Below, in pieces: positions 8,273 to 18,197 of a stretch of DNA of 64,000 nucleotides. A program made the translations under genes and the position numbers. Source of the stretch: Glaciecola sp049650345 (lineage in GTDB: Bacteria > Pseudomonadota > Gammaproteobacteria > Enterobacterales > Alteromonadaceae); contig JBARZY010000133.1 of assembly GCA_049650345.1 (NCBI GenBank), positions 1 to 64,000 on the forward strand, written 5' to 3'. Position 1 is the first letter of the stretch. Each line of letters begins with the position of its first letter. The notes beneath the pieces were generated by a model. It worked only from the letters and a program-made list of their open reading frames with translations. It made no database searches and was not told the DNA's origin.

Positions 8273-9190
8273 TTAAACCCATACTAATTTGTTGTTAGTC
8301 AGGGTTTGCTCGCCATCAAACCGATAAGCGGCAAGTACGCCTTCTTCTACTACTACTGACCAATCCAAGCACGCTCGTTGAGGCGTCATTAGAATAGGTT
8401 GGCCTTGCATCCAATAGTGACCAAAAAATATTGGCACTGCTTGTTCTATTTTAGGCTTGTTTTCAAGCGCAAGCGCATGATCGGGTAACTCTGATAAATT
8501 AGGCACAGAAGTACACGAGTTTCGATATGTGGCATCGGTACTGGGCACATCCCACCATTTCAAGCGTGCTTTATTGCGTTTGTGCCCACCTGAATCGACA
8601 AAGGTGTAGCCTTCGGGCAGGGTCACTTTGCTACCATTTAAAATATAGTTAAGGGCTTTAAAAAACGACATAGGCGTATTTTCAATATTCTGCCAAAATG
8701 TCGCTGGCAATACCCCGTCACTATTTGTATAAGACTTTAACGTGTTTATGTGGTCATCATGCCATGCGGCATGCACACAGCGGTATTCAGGTGTATCAAT
8801 AAACACGGGCAAGGTTTTGAACCATTCAATGGTTTTATTAAGCCATTCAGTGTCGTTACCCACTTGTTCTAAAAACGCTTTGTGTTCTTCGTAATTTTTG
8901 GGCGTGTGGGGGCGCAGAGGATTGCCTTTGCTATCATTCATGTGCCAGGCAATGGCATAAAACTCATGATTCCCCATAATCACAATGGCTTTGTTGTGCT
9001 GCTGCATGGCCATTAAAATATCAACCACTTGTTTTTGTTCGGGGCCACGGTCGATAATATCCCCTACCGACACCAATATTCGCTCAGGATGCTGCCAAAC
9101 ACCGTCGACAGGTGAGTAGCCGAGCTTTTGAAGCAAGGTAACGAAGGGTTGTGCATGGCCATGAATATCGCCCACAAAATCAAACTTCAT
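8273..9190 (-). CDS. Calcineurin-like metallophosphoesterase (PPP-type, function unknown)
   Basis: A 305-residue cytoplasmic phosphoesterase with the dinuclear-metal motifs of serine/threonine protein phosphatases: GDIHGH near the N terminus, GDIIDRGP, and GNHE, followed by conserved histidines in HAAWHDDH and GHYW near the C terminus. It belongs to the broad PrpA/ApaH-like group, but it is too different from either for a specific substrate call. The ATG at 9190 begins directly with the first strand of the fold (MKFDFVGDIHG). It lies 4 bases downstream of dcd on the same strand, so the two are probably co-transcribed. Confidence 0.85.
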   Translation of the reverse strand: MKFDFVGDIHGHAQPFVTLLQKLGYSPVDGVWQHPERILVSVGDIIDRGPEQKQVVDILMAMQQHNKAIVIMGNHEFYAIAWHMNDSKGNPLRPHTPKNYEEHKAFLEQVGNDTEWLNKTIEWFKTLPVFIDTPEYRCVHAAWHDDHINTLKSYTNSDGVLPATFWQNIENTPMSFFKALNYILNGSKVTLPEGYTFVDSGGHKRNKARLKWWDVPSTDATYRNSCTSVPNLSELPDHALALENKPKIEQAVPIFFGHYWMQGQPILMTPQRACLDWSVVVEEGVLAAYRFDGEQTLTNNKLVWV

Positions 9191-9194
9191 AGTG

Positions 9195-9779
9195 CTAATC
9201 TTCTGAACCTATACGGCTTGCAACGGCACCATCTTGGCCTTTATATTTAGCATCGTTACGCGAGTTATAGGGTTTTTCAGCAAAGTCAGATAACAGCTCA
9301 AAACTTAATGCGCCTATTTTCATACCCGGCTTCAACGCCAAGGGTAACTTACCTGAATTAAAAAATTCTAAAACGATGTTACCCGACCAACCAGGATCGA
9401 TACGATGGGCAGTTACGTGCACCATTAAGCCTAAGCGTGCCAATGATGAACGACCATCAAGCCAGCCCACCATATTTGCCGGTAAGGTAATAGATTCTTG
9501 GGTAACTGCAATAGCTAATTCGCCGGGGTGTAAGAAGAAAGATTTACCTTCAACAATTTCTATTTCGTCACTCATTACAGTATCAAGGGCGTCTTGCACA
9601 TCTTGCTTAGGGCCGCTTAAATCTATGTAAGGTGCAAAATGGTCCTCAAATACCCTAAATTTATTTCCTAGCGTAACGTCAACGGTTAATCCACTAATAC
9701 TGTTCTCGCTGGGCTGCGGCACAATATTAATGCTACCTGAGGCCAAATGTTTCTTTATATCCTTATCACATAAACGCAT
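9195..9779 (-). CDS. dcd: dCTP deaminase
   Basis: Dcd deaminates dCTP to dUTP, supplying dUMP for thymidylate synthesis. The 194-residue length matches the enterobacterial enzyme. Visible signatures are DGRSSLARLGLMVHVTAHR, DPGWSG, the catalytic-glutamate strand VLEFFNSG, and the C-terminal YKGQDGAVASRI that closes over the nucleotide. It is downstream of apbC on the same strand, with a gap of 111 bases, and directly upstream of the phosphoesterase gene. The apbC-dcd neighbourhood next to a divergent metG is familiar from gammaproteobacteria. Confidence 0.97.
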   Translation of the reverse strand: MRLCDKDIKKHLASGSINIVPQPSENSISGLTVDVTLGNKFRVFEDHFAPYIDLSGPKQDVQDALDTVMSDEIEIVEGKSFFLHPGELAIAVTQESITLPANMVGWLDGRSSLARLGLMVHVTAHRIDPGWSGNIVLEFFNSGKLPLALKPGMKIGALSFELLSDFAEKPYNSRNDAKYKGQDGAVASRIGSED

Positions 9780-9890
9780 GATGCACTTCTTTTTTGATGG
9801 TTAAAATTATTAAGCATGAGTATGCCTGAATTATGCGGCTTCATTAATTTGCATGCAAGCATATATGCACGTTAGCCAAGGCTTATTTAC

Positions 9891-10982
9891 TTAATCAAGA
9901 CGCGTAATTTGAATACTATTTGCCATATTTTCAGCCGTCGGCAATACCTCTACTAATTCGCATAAATTTTTTGATAAGTTAATGGCCGCTTCTCTGTAAA
10001 TTACCGATATTGCATGTTGCGGTTTTTCAAGTAGCAAGGCTTTGCCATCGTCTGCATATTCTCTTATGGTGGGGTCTAAGGGTACATGTGCTAACACAGG
10101 TAGTTCGTACCTCTCAGACAACTGCTCTGCGCCCTTTTCAGCGAATATGGCGGTTTTGTGATGGCATTTCCCGCACTCAAAGTAACTCATATTTTCAATA
10201 ATGCCTAAAACCGGTACATCCAATTTTTCAAACATCGCAATGCCTTTTGCTGCATCATTTAGCGCGATGTTTTGTGGGGTAGTCACCACAACAGCTGCGG
10301 TTAGGGGTAATTGCTGGCATATGGTTAGTTGGATATCACCGGTGCCCGGTGGCATATCTACAATCAAATAATCGAGCATAGGCCATTGCGTTTCTTTCAA
10401 TAATTGCGATAGGGCTTTGCTTGCCATGGGGCCACGCCAAATAGAAGCATGCTCGTTATCAACCAAGTAGCCAATAGAATTTGATGCTAAGCCATGGGCA
10501 ATAATGGGGTGCATAATTTTATTGTCAGGACTGCGCGGGCTTTGGCCCACCGTGCCCAACATGAGTGGAATAGATGGCCCATAAATATCAGCGTCCAATA
10601 TGCCCACGCGCGCGCCCTCTTGCTGCAACGCCAAGGCAAGGTTCACTGCACTCGCTGATTTACCTACCCCGCCCTTTCCAGACGATACCGCAATAATGTT
10701 CTTTATGTTCGCAATGGGTGTTTGTTTGCTTGAAAAAATAGGAATATTGTAAGCATATGTCACCTGTTTATACGGCAAATTATGCTGTTTTAACGCGCTT
10801 ACAATTTGCGCCCATACCGAATCGACTACCATAGGAAAGTGCAAACACAACACATGCTTTGTGTTACTGCTGGTTTGAATAAGTTCGGGCTTACTCAAGC
10901 CCAAGGTGTTTGCGGCTAGTGCTACAATTTGATTGATTGTATTGGTAGGCAATGCTGAAAATTTAGTAGAAAAAAAAGACAC
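9891..10982 (-). CDS. apbC: Mrp/ApbC-type iron-sulfur carrier ATPase
   Basis: A P-loop scaffold or carrier for assembling and delivering iron-sulfur clusters in the cytoplasm. The N-terminal MIP18-like region (residues 10-80) is followed by a deviant Walker A (SSGKGGVGKS), the DADIYGPS switch, a Walker B strand YLIVDMPPGTGD, and the cluster-binding CGKC pair in MSYFECGKCHHKT. I chose the GTG at 10982 because GGAG lies 5 bases upstream; another GTG at 11006 would add eight residues but has no such site. The product is 363 residues. It is divergent from metG, the usual arrangement in this bacterial group. Confidence 0.95.
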   Translation of the reverse strand: MSFFSTKFSALPTNTINQIVALAANTLGLSKPELIQTSSNTKHVLCLHFPMVVDSVWAQIVSALKQHNLPYKQVTYAYNIPIFSSKQTPIANIKNIIAVSSGKGGVGKSASAVNLALALQQEGARVGILDADIYGPSIPLMLGTVGQSPRSPDNKIMHPIIAHGLASNSIGYLVDNEHASIWRGPMASKALSQLLKETQWPMLDYLIVDMPPGTGDIQLTICQQLPLTAAVVVTTPQNIALNDAAKGIAMFEKLDVPVLGIIENMSYFECGKCHHKTAIFAEKGAEQLSERYELPVLAHVPLDPTIREYADDGKALLLEKPQHAISVIYREAAINLSKNLCELVEVLPTAENMANSIQITRLD

Positions 10983-11145
10983 GATTACTCCAAATATCGA
11001 TAACACTTAGTGCAGTAATGATAAGCAACAGCACTATAATTGCGCGATTTATGTATTATTATGCCCAATTCAAGGTGCAAATAATACGAGTTTCGGCTAC
11101 CATCTGCGCATTATTGTTATTTGTATTTTCAGGGTTTTAATTTTC

Positions 11146-13188
11146 ATGCAAGCAAAGCAACGTCGCATACTGGTTACCAGTGCTTTACCTTATGCCAATG
11201 GGTCTATTCACCTTGGGCACTTACTTGAACACATTCAAACCGATATTTGGGTAAGATTTCAACGTTTGCAGGGTAATCAATGCTACAGCGTATGTGCAGA
11301 CGACGCCCACGGAACGCCGGTTATGCTTAAGGCCCAAGAGCTGGGTATTACACCTGAAGAGATGGTGGCGCAAACTCGCGCCGAGCATCATCAAGACTTG
11401 CAAGACTTTTTAGTAGATTACGATAACTATTACGTTACCCACTCGCCTGAAAACAAAGAACTATGTGAGCTAGTCTACAACCGTTTAAATGAAAATGGTT
11501 ATATTTCAAAGCGCACTATTAATCAGTTGTTTGATCCTGAAAAAGAAATGTTCTTACCCGACCGTTTCGTAAAAGGCACGTGTCCTAAATGCGGTGCTGA
11601 AGACCAAAACGGTGACAGCTGCGACGTATGCGGCGCTACTTATAGCCCTACTGAAGTAAAGAATCCACGTTCTGTAGTATCTGGTGCCACGCCAGTATTA
11701 CGTGATTCTGAGCACTACTTTTTTGACCTACCTAAGTTTGAAGGCATGCTGAAAGAGTGGATCCGCTCTGGCGCCATATCAAATGAAATGGCTAATAAAC
11801 TGGAAGAATGGTTTGAGCAAGGTTTGCAACAGTGGGACATTAGCCGTGACGCTCCCTATTTTGGGTTTGAAATTCCCAACGCCCCGGGCAAGTTTTTCTA
11901 TGTATGGGTAGATGCACCGGTGGGTTACATGGCCAGCTTTAAGAATTATGCCAACAAACACGGCATTAACGATGAAGAATTTTGGCTACCAGGTAACGAC
12001 ACTGAGCTATATCACTTTATAGGCAAAGACATTACGTATTTCCATTGCTTATTTTGGCCAGCAATGCTGGAAGGCGCAGGTTTTAGAAAGCCTACAGGTG
12101 TAAATATTCATGGTTTTGTCACCGTAAACGGCGCTAAAATGTCTAAGTCAAAAGGCACGTTCATAAAGGGCCGTACTTATCTTGACCATTTAAACCCTGA
12201 ATACCTACGTTACTATTTTGCAAGTAAACTAAACGATAGCGTGACCGACATCGATTTAAACTTTGAAGATTTTGTGCAAAAGGTAAACGCTGATTTAGTG
12301 GGTAAAGTAGTGAATATTGCGTCACGTTGTGCTGGTTTCATTACCAAAAAATTTGACGCTACCTTGTCTAGTAACATTCATAATGCCGCATTATTAGAAG
12401 AGTTCCAACAGGCGCAAACCGCTATTGGCGAGGCAATTGAAGCCCGTCATTATCACAAAGCAGTGCGTGACATCATGACCCTTGCCGACAAAGCGAATCA
12501 ATATATTGATGCACAGGCACCGTGGGTAACCATCAAAGATGAAAACCTACAAAGCCAAACTCACGATGTATGTTCAATGGGTATTCATTTATTTAGAATA
12601 TTGATGGTGTACTTAACACCTGTATTGCCGAAATTATCGCAACAAGCACAAACTTTCTTAAATGATGAATTTACATGGGACAGCGTGCAAGAAGTCAAAT
12701 TAGGCCATAGTATTAATAAGTTTAAAGCGATGATCCAACGTGTTGACCTAGACAAAGTTAATGCCATGGTTGAAGCGTCTAAAGAACATTTAAAATCTAC
12801 TGCGTCTGTTGCAAGTAAAGCGCCTGCAGCAGCTCAAGAAACATCAATTGAGCCGGTCGCCGATACTATTAGCTTTGAAGAATTTGCCAAGGTTGATTTT
12901 AGAATTGCTAAAATAGTGCATGCTGAAGCGGTTGAAAAAGCCGACAAGTTATTGCGCCTAGAACTGGATATTGGTAACGAAACTCGTCAAGTCTTTGCGG
13001 GTATTAAGTCAGCATATAAAGCTGAAGACTTAATTGGCAAGCATACCGTAATGGTGGCAAATTTAGCGCCTAGAAAGATGCGCTTTGGTGTGTCTGAAGG
13101 CATGGTGTTAGCAGCCGGCCCTGGTGGCGAAGACTTGTATATACTGGAACCTCACACCGGCGCAACACCGGGAATGCGAGTTAAGTAG
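11146..13188 (+). CDS. metG: Methionyl-tRNA synthetase (dimeric type)
   Basis: MetG charges tRNA-Met and initiator tRNA with methionine. The HIGH-type motif is HLGH within SIHLGHLLEH, a four-cysteine zinc knuckle (CPKCGAEDQNGDSCDVC) sits in the connective peptide, and KMSKS occurs in GAKMSKSKGTF. The C-terminal portion from about residue 580 is the EMAP-II/Trbp111-like dimerisation and tRNA-binding domain (FAKVDFRIAKI). At 680 residues it is the full two-domain form. It runs divergently from apbC and ends 3 bases before the end of the convergent methyltransferase-like gene. I saw no S-adenosylmethionine riboswitch or T-box upstream. Confidence 0.98.
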   Translation: MQAKQRRILVTSALPYANGSIHLGHLLEHIQTDIWVRFQRLQGNQCYSVCADDAHGTPVMLKAQELGITPEEMVAQTRAEHHQDLQDFLVDYDNYYVTHSPENKELCELVYNRLNENGYISKRTINQLFDPEKEMFLPDRFVKGTCPKCGAEDQNGDSCDVCGATYSPTEVKNPRSVVSGATPVLRDSEHYFFDLPKFEGMLKEWIRSGAISNEMANKLEEWFEQGLQQWDISRDAPYFGFEIPNAPGKFFYVWVDAPVGYMASFKNYANKHGINDEEFWLPGNDTELYHFIGKDITYFHCLFWPAMLEGAGFRKPTGVNIHGFVTVNGAKMSKSKGTFIKGRTYLDHLNPEYLRYYFASKLNDSVTDIDLNFEDFVQKVNADLVGKVVNIASRCAGFITKKFDATLSSNIHNAALLEEFQQAQTAIGEAIEARHYHKAVRDIMTLADKANQYIDAQAPWVTIKDENLQSQTHDVCSMGIHLFRILMVYLTPVLPKLSQQAQTFLNDEFTWDSVQEVKLGHSINKFKAMIQRVDLDKVNAMVEASKEHLKSTASVASKAPAAAQETSIEPVADTISFEEFAKVDFRIAKIVHAEAVEKADKLLRLELDIGNETRQVFAGIKSAYKAEDLIGKHTVMVANLAPRKMRFGVSEGMVLAAGPGGEDLYILEPHTGATPGMRVK

Positions 13189-13191
13189 CTT

Positions 13192-13956
13192 CTACTGTTT
13201 GCTTTGCGATGCGCATTGGTGCGCATTGCGAGCACTTGCCGTATTAGTACTAAATTTGGGTTTTAACTTCCATTTTGGTTTTATGGGTGACAACGGAATT
13301 TCTCGTTTTCGCGCCACAATAATGTACATACTGGAAAACCACGGTAAGTAAGTTTGACACCATTTTTGTATTTTACTTTGGCTGTTTAAGCGCTTTCGCA
13401 TAAATAACGATGAGTACAACAAATGCTCTTGTTGCACAATTTCAAAATCGAGCAATTGCAACCAATCTTTAATACGTGTACTCGTAAAAAAGCGCCCTTT
13501 GTGCAGCAAATTTTTACGGTTAATGGGCAAGTATTTCATTATCCCCGCAATACTAAAAGGGTTAAAACCCGCAATTACCACCCGTCCATCAGACGTAACC
13601 GCACGATCAATCTCTCTAATAATTTGATGGGGATCTTGCGCAAAATCCAATTCACCTAGCAGTAAAAATGCATCCACACTGTTATTTTGAAAAGGCAAGC
13701 TCGCCGAGTTAGCACACAGACTATTGCGTTTGTTAGCATGCGGCGCACAGCTAAACTGATAACGAACCGAGCATTTTTTTAAGTCAATTTGACTGCTTAA
13801 GCTGCCAATTTTAACTAAATAATACCCAAAAATGCGTTCGGTAATAGGAATGAGTGCCTGCTCTAATTCGTGTTTTGCAATATCGCCCTGCCCAATTTGT
13901 TGCCATTGCTTGGGGTACTCTGGCGCTTCTTTGCTACGTGCTGAACGCATCCACAT
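13192..13956 (-). CDS. YafS-like class I methyltransferase-fold protein
   Basis: A 254-residue cytoplasmic protein resembling the YafS-type methyltransferases found beside gloB in many gammaproteobacteria. The middle and C-terminal parts of a Rossmann methyltransferase are recognisable: LPFQNNSVDAFLLLGEL, then REIDRAVTSDGRVVIAGFNP. The glycine-rich S-adenosylmethionine loop of motif I is not clear; the corresponding place reads FGYYLVKIGSLS. Whether it binds the cofactor normally is therefore uncertain. The tail after residue 215 is basic and lysine-rich. It is divergent from gloB, sharing an 82-base intergenic region. The substrate is unknown. Confidence 0.75.
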   Translation of the reverse strand: MWMRSARSKEAPEYPKQWQQIGQGDIAKHELEQALIPITERIFGYYLVKIGSLSSQIDLKKCSVRYQFSCAPHANKRNSLCANSASLPFQNNSVDAFLLLGELDFAQDPHQIIREIDRAVTSDGRVVIAGFNPFSIAGIMKYLPINRKNLLHKGRFFTSTRIKDWLQLLDFEIVQQEHLLYSSLFMRKRLNSQSKIQKWCQTYLPWFSSMYIIVARKREIPLSPIKPKWKLKPKFSTNTASARNAHQCASQSKQ

Positions 13957-14038
13957 TGCCTCACTCCATTACTTGAAACTCATTCAACTAAGCCCTAAAG
14001 TAGGTCATATAGTCTCTTAACTGTCAATAAAATCATTT

Positions 14039-14848
14039 ATGCAATCAATAACAAAGCACCAAACTTCAGCACTTACATTAGTTGCCATACCCGCCTTCAC
14101 CGACAACTACATTTGGTGCTTGCACAACGGCGTTGATGCGATGGTAGTCGACCCAGGCGATGGCGATGCTGTAGCAGATTTTCTTAAGCAACAACAGTTG
14201 CGCTTGTGTGCGGTATTAATCACCCATCATCATCTTGACCATGTGGGTGGCTTACCCACACTACATGGTATGTATCCAAATATGCCCGTATACGGGCCTA
14301 ACAATCCTAAAATAAAATATATTAGCCACCCGCTTGAGAACGGCAGCACAATTAAGATTGACGCACTTGATTTACGCTATAAAGTGCTTGCCACCCCCGG
14401 ACATACTCTTGACCATATTGTGTATTACGACAATACCCATTTGTTTTGTGGTGACACTTTATTTTCAGCCGGTTGCGGTAGAATGTTTGAGGGCACAGCC
14501 CCTATGTTTTATCAGTCGTTGCAAGCATTAAGTGCACTGCCAGCTCACTTACAGGTATGTTGCACACACGAATACACCGCGGCTAATGTTGCATTTGCGC
14601 AATCAATTGAACCCCATAATGAGGCCTTACATGGCTACCAACAGTGGGTAGTTGAACAACGCACTAATAATAAAATCACCCTTCCATCAACAATAGCTCA
14701 ACAACATGAAATTAATCCGTTTTTACGTTGTCACATAAAAAGCGTGCAACAAGCGGTGTTAGACCCATACACAAACGCATGTAGCAACAACACCGAAACT
14801 GAAGTCGCCACCTTTGCCGCCTTGCGAAAGCGAAAGGATGATTTTTAA
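14039..14848 (+). CDS. gloB: Hydroxyacylglutathione hydrolase (glyoxalase II)
   Basis: GloB hydrolyses S-D-lactoylglutathione to lactate and glutathione, the second step of methylglyoxal detoxification. The metallo-beta-lactamase signature THHHLDHVGG is intact. Further metal ligands appear in ATPGHTLDH, the bridging aspartate in FCGDTLFSAGCGR, and the histidine in CCTHEYT. The C-terminal extension NPFLR is the glutathione-binding helix region. The 269-residue length is close to the family norm. The divergent YafS-like gene is its usual partner; mltD follows 55 bases downstream on the same strand. Confidence 0.96.
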   Translation: MQSITKHQTSALTLVAIPAFTDNYIWCLHNGVDAMVVDPGDGDAVADFLKQQQLRLCAVLITHHHLDHVGGLPTLHGMYPNMPVYGPNNPKIKYISHPLENGSTIKIDALDLRYKVLATPGHTLDHIVYYDNTHLFCGDTLFSAGCGRMFEGTAPMFYQSLQALSALPAHLQVCCTHEYTAANVAFAQSIEPHNEALHGYQQWVVEQRTNNKITLPSTIAQQHEINPFLRCHIKSVQQAVLDPYTNACSNNTETEVATFAALRKRKDDF

Positions 14849-14903
14849 TTTTGTTGCAAATAACGTACACTTCATCCCGTACATAAGAATAATAAAGGAC
14901 ATT

Positions 14904-16619
14904 ATGAAGTTTCTATTGCTACCTCTCGTATTGCTACTTAGCGCATGCCAACTCACTCAAACCTCTGACAAACCGACTACCACAGAGGTAGAAGCCGACG
15001 CCCTAACATTAATCACATGTCCGGCAAGTACGCACCCGTCAGAAGAGGCGTCAAGCAGTGGCAATGGTCAAAACACCAACGCAGAAAATACTGAACACAC
15101 CAAAGAGAACGAAAGTCACCTAGCAGACTGCGCTAGCGAAGAGGAAGGTGTAGTACAAATTATTCACCCTATTGAAGAGGTGGATATTGCCCTTGAAACT
15201 CCAGAGGTGGCTGAAGAAGAAACCATCGATAATGTATGGCAAGTAATACAAGAACAGTTAGCATTTGCTGCACCAAATGATCAAGCGCGTTTAGTGGCAC
15301 AGCGCAAGTGGTACTTGCGTCACCCGGCTTACATGCAACGAGTATCAAAGCGTGCTAAGCCCTTTTTGTATTATATTGTGCAACGTTTAGAAGCAGAAGG
15401 CATGCCCTTAGATTTGGCACTTTTGCCTATTGTAGAAAGCGCATTTGACCCCTTTGCCTATTCCCATGGGCGTGCATCAGGCATGTGGCAGTTTATTCCT
15501 GGCACTGGCAAACGCTTCGGCATGAAACAAACTTGGTGGTACGACGGTAGGCGCGACGTCATCGCATCTACCGAGGGCGCAATTAAGTACTTACGTTACC
15601 TGCACAACATGTTTGACGGCGACTGGTTACATGCACTAGCAGCTTACAACAGTGGCGAAGGCCGAGTAATGCGCGCCATTAAAAAGAACAGACGAGCAGG
15701 TAAGCCTACCGATTTTTGGTCACTTTCATTGCCCAAAGAAACCCGTGCTTATGTGCCTAAGCTTTTAGCATTAGGTGATATTTTAAGGCATCAAGACAAA
15801 TATCAATTTACATGGCCGCACATTCCTAATGCGCCTGTAGTGCAACCAGTAGATGTAGGTTCGCAAATTGATTTAGCCCTTGCGGCCAATATGGCGGGCT
15901 TGAGCATTGCCGAACTGCAGGCGCTTAACCCTGGTTATAATCGTTGGGCAACCGATCCTAGCGGTCCGCATCGCTTATTATTACCCCTTGATAAAGTAGA
16001 AAAGTTTGAACAAGTACTAGCCAACACGTCTAATAAAGATCGTCTAAATTGGGTCAGACATAAAGTAAAGTCGGGCGAAAGCTTGGGCATTATTGCAGGC
16101 AAGTATTCAAGCAGCATCGATGTTATTAAGCAGGTTAACAACCTACGAGGTAACACCATATATGTTAACGACTACATTCTAGTACCGGTGTCATTAAAAA
16201 GTTTAAGTGCTTATAGCTTATCGCTTGATCAGCGCTTAGCCAAAACCCAAAGTATCGCTAGAGCCGAGCACAAAATTACGCATAATGTGCGTTCGGGCGA
16301 TACCCTTTGGGATATTGCGATGGCGCACAAAGTGGGTGTACGTAATTTAGCCAAGTGGAATAAAATGGCACCTACCGATCCCTTACGAGTAGGCTCAAAA
16401 CTCGTTATTTGGACCGACCAAGTGCCAGTACCCAATGCAAACTCACCAGTAATGCGCAATGTGGTATATACCGTTCGTAATGGTGACTCGCTGGCGCGCA
16501 TTGCGAGTAAATTTAAGGTTAAAGTGTCAGACTTAACCAAATGGAACAAATTGAATAGAAAGAAATACCTACAACCTGGGCAAAAGTTAAAAATTAAAGT
16601 GGATGTTACCCGCACTTAA
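14904..16619 (+). CDS. mltD: Membrane-bound lytic murein transglycosylase D (lipoprotein, three LysM)
   Basis: MltD cleaves peptidoglycan glycan strands, forming 1,6-anhydromuropeptides, from the periplasmic face of the outer membrane. The ATG at 14904 follows AAAGGA and gives a lipoprotein signal with lipobox LLSAC (C15). An acidic linker of about 90 residues is followed by the SLT domain with the catalytic glutamate in LPIVESAFDP, GMWQFIPGTG and ALAAYNSGEGRV. Three LysM peptidoglycan-binding modules follow, beginning with HKVKSGESLGIIAG, HNVRSGDTLWDIA and YTVRNGDSLARIA. The product is 571 residues. An upstream in-frame ATG overlapping gloB would bury the signal peptide and is rejected. A strong terminator follows directly. 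Confidence 0.96.
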   Translation: MKFLLLPLVLLLSACQLTQTSDKPTTTEVEADALTLITCPASTHPSEEASSSGNGQNTNAENTEHTKENESHLADCASEEEGVVQIIHPIEEVDIALETPEVAEEETIDNVWQVIQEQLAFAAPNDQARLVAQRKWYLRHPAYMQRVSKRAKPFLYYIVQRLEAEGMPLDLALLPIVESAFDPFAYSHGRASGMWQFIPGTGKRFGMKQTWWYDGRRDVIASTEGAIKYLRYLHNMFDGDWLHALAAYNSGEGRVMRAIKKNRRAGKPTDFWSLSLPKETRAYVPKLLALGDILRHQDKYQFTWPHIPNAPVVQPVDVGSQIDLALAANMAGLSIAELQALNPGYNRWATDPSGPHRLLLPLDKVEKFEQVLANTSNKDRLNWVRHKVKSGESLGIIAGKYSSSIDVIKQVNNLRGNTIYVNDYILVPVSLKSLSAYSLSLDQRLAKTQSIARAEHKITHNVRSGDTLWDIAMAHKVGVRNLAKWNKMAPTDPLRVGSKLVIWTDQVPVPNANSPVMRNVVYTVRNGDSLARIASKFKVKVSDLTKWNKLNRKKYLQPGQKLKIKVDVTRT

Positions 16620-16620
16620 T

Positions 16621-16660
16621 AAAAAGGCAGCGCTAAGGTTTTCCCGCGCTGCCTTATTTA
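16621..16660. terminator. Bidirectional Rho-independent terminator between mltD and cysS
   Basis: The 10-bp perfect stem AAGGCAGCGC (16624-16633) / GCGCTGCCTT (16646-16655) has a 12-base loop. An A-run on the left and a short T-rich tract on the right allow it to serve both converging genes. Confidence 0.88.
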
Positions 16661-16685
16661 GACTGTTGTAGCCTAAGCGTTTTGC

Positions 16686-18068
16686 TTACGCCAACCGCCA
16701 CTTCGTCCCTGTTTTACTCTCTTCAAGTACTACGCCAAGTGCAGTAAGCTCATCTCGCACTGCATCAGCCATTGCCCAATCTTTGTCAGCTCTGGCTTGA
16801 ATACGCTTAGCAATTAACGCTTCAACTTTGCTATTAAGATCGCTATTCGCGTCGCCGCCTTGGAAAAATACTTCTGGATCAGATTGCAACACACCCAAAA
16901 TACCGCCTAACTTACGCAGTACGCCGGCTAAATCTTTTGCCGCATTGCTGTGTTTATCTTGTTTATTTAAGTCTTTAACCACATCAAACAACACAGAAAT
17001 AGCCACCGGCATATTAAAGTCATCATTCATGGCTGCTTCAAATTTAGCAAGATAGCCACCATGTGAAATATCTACATCATTATTAGGCTCTACCATTCTT
17101 AGTGCATTATATAAACGCTCTAAGCTCGCTTTAGCTTGGTCAATATTGTCTTGTGAATAACTCAGTTGGCTTCTGTAGTGCGCAGACATCAAGAAAAAAC
17201 GCAAGGTTTCAGGATTGTGTTGTTTAAGCACATCACGCAAGGTAAAAAAGTTACCCAGTGATTTTGACATTTTAACGTCGTCAATTTGCACCATTCCCGC
17301 GTGCATCCATGTGTTCACGTATTTTGTATCAAATGCGCAGCATGACTGTGCCACTTCGTTTTCATGATGCGGGAAGATTAAATCTGAACCACCACCGTGA
17401 ATATCAAAGTGCTCGCCTAAATGCTTATGATTCATAGCCGAGCACTCAATGTGCCAGCCTGGTCGCCCTTCACCCCAAGGTGACGGCCAGCTGACTTCGC
17501 CTGGCTTAGCAGTTTTCCATAATACAAAATCCAAAGGGCTTTGTTTGTCGGCAGTGGTTTGCACGCGAATGCCCGACGATAATTGGTCGAGGTCTTGTTT
17601 GCTTAATTTGCCGTATTCTTTATAAGACGACACATCAAACAACACATCTGACGATGGCGCTTGATAAGCATGCTTGTTGTCTATTAATCGCTGAATTACA
17701 TCAATGATTTCAGGTATGTGTGTAGTGACGCGCGGTTCAATATCAGGCGGTAACAAATTAAGCGCCGCAAAATCTTCATGCATCATAGCAATAGTCCGTT
17801 CGGTAAGCTGAGCCGGTGTTTCGTTATTTTCTTGCGCACGCTGAATAATTTTATCGTCTACGTCGGTGATATTACGCACATAATTCACGTGATATCCCAA
17901 ATGACGTAAATATCGCACTACAATATCAAAGCTCAAATACGTACGCGCATGCCCCATATGACTTAAATCGTATACGGTTATACCGCACACATAAATACCG
18001 ACATGCTTGTCTTTAATGGGAACGAAGGGCTTTTTTTCTCGTGTAAGCGTATCAAATATGTGTAACAT
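16686..18068 (-). CDS. cysS: Cysteinyl-tRNA synthetase
   Basis: CysS charges tRNA-Cys. The HIGH-type motif is HMGH in LSHMGHARTY and the KMSKS loop is VKMSKSLGNFF. The tightly bound zinc is coordinated by the cysteine in YVCGITVYD, the cysteine in WHIECSAM and the histidines in FPHHENE. The 460-residue length is normal. It is divergent from ppiB, matching the conserved cysS/ppiB/lpxH arrangement of E. coli and relatives, and convergent with mltD across a terminator. Confidence 0.98.
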   Translation of the reverse strand: MLHIFDTLTREKKPFVPIKDKHVGIYVCGITVYDLSHMGHARTYLSFDIVVRYLRHLGYHVNYVRNITDVDDKIIQRAQENNETPAQLTERTIAMMHEDFAALNLLPPDIEPRVTTHIPEIIDVIQRLIDNKHAYQAPSSDVLFDVSSYKEYGKLSKQDLDQLSSGIRVQTTADKQSPLDFVLWKTAKPGEVSWPSPWGEGRPGWHIECSAMNHKHLGEHFDIHGGGSDLIFPHHENEVAQSCCAFDTKYVNTWMHAGMVQIDDVKMSKSLGNFFTLRDVLKQHNPETLRFFLMSAHYRSQLSYSQDNIDQAKASLERLYNALRMVEPNNDVDISHGGYLAKFEAAMNDDFNMPVAISVLFDVVKDLNKQDKHSNAAKDLAGVLRKLGGILGVLQSDPEVFFQGGDANSDLNSKVEALIAKRIQARADKDWAMADAVRDELTALGVVLEESKTGTKWRLA

Positions 18069-18197
18069 AAAATTAAACGGCGTTAACCTGTGTTTTGTGA
18101 AAAATATGCCGCGAATTCTAGCATCTTGCTAGCCTTATAGGCTACCATTAGCGAAATTATCATTAATATTATCGAATATTCGTTTAAAGGACACACC

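Noticed and set aside
11007..11145. Possible methionine riboswitch or T-box before metG
   Set aside because: No recognisable SAM-riboswitch core or T-box sequence is present, only an AT-rich promoter-like region.
14814..14903. Longer mltD start overlapping gloB
   Set aside because: It would put thirty residues in front of a perfect lipoprotein signal and has no good ribosome-binding site.
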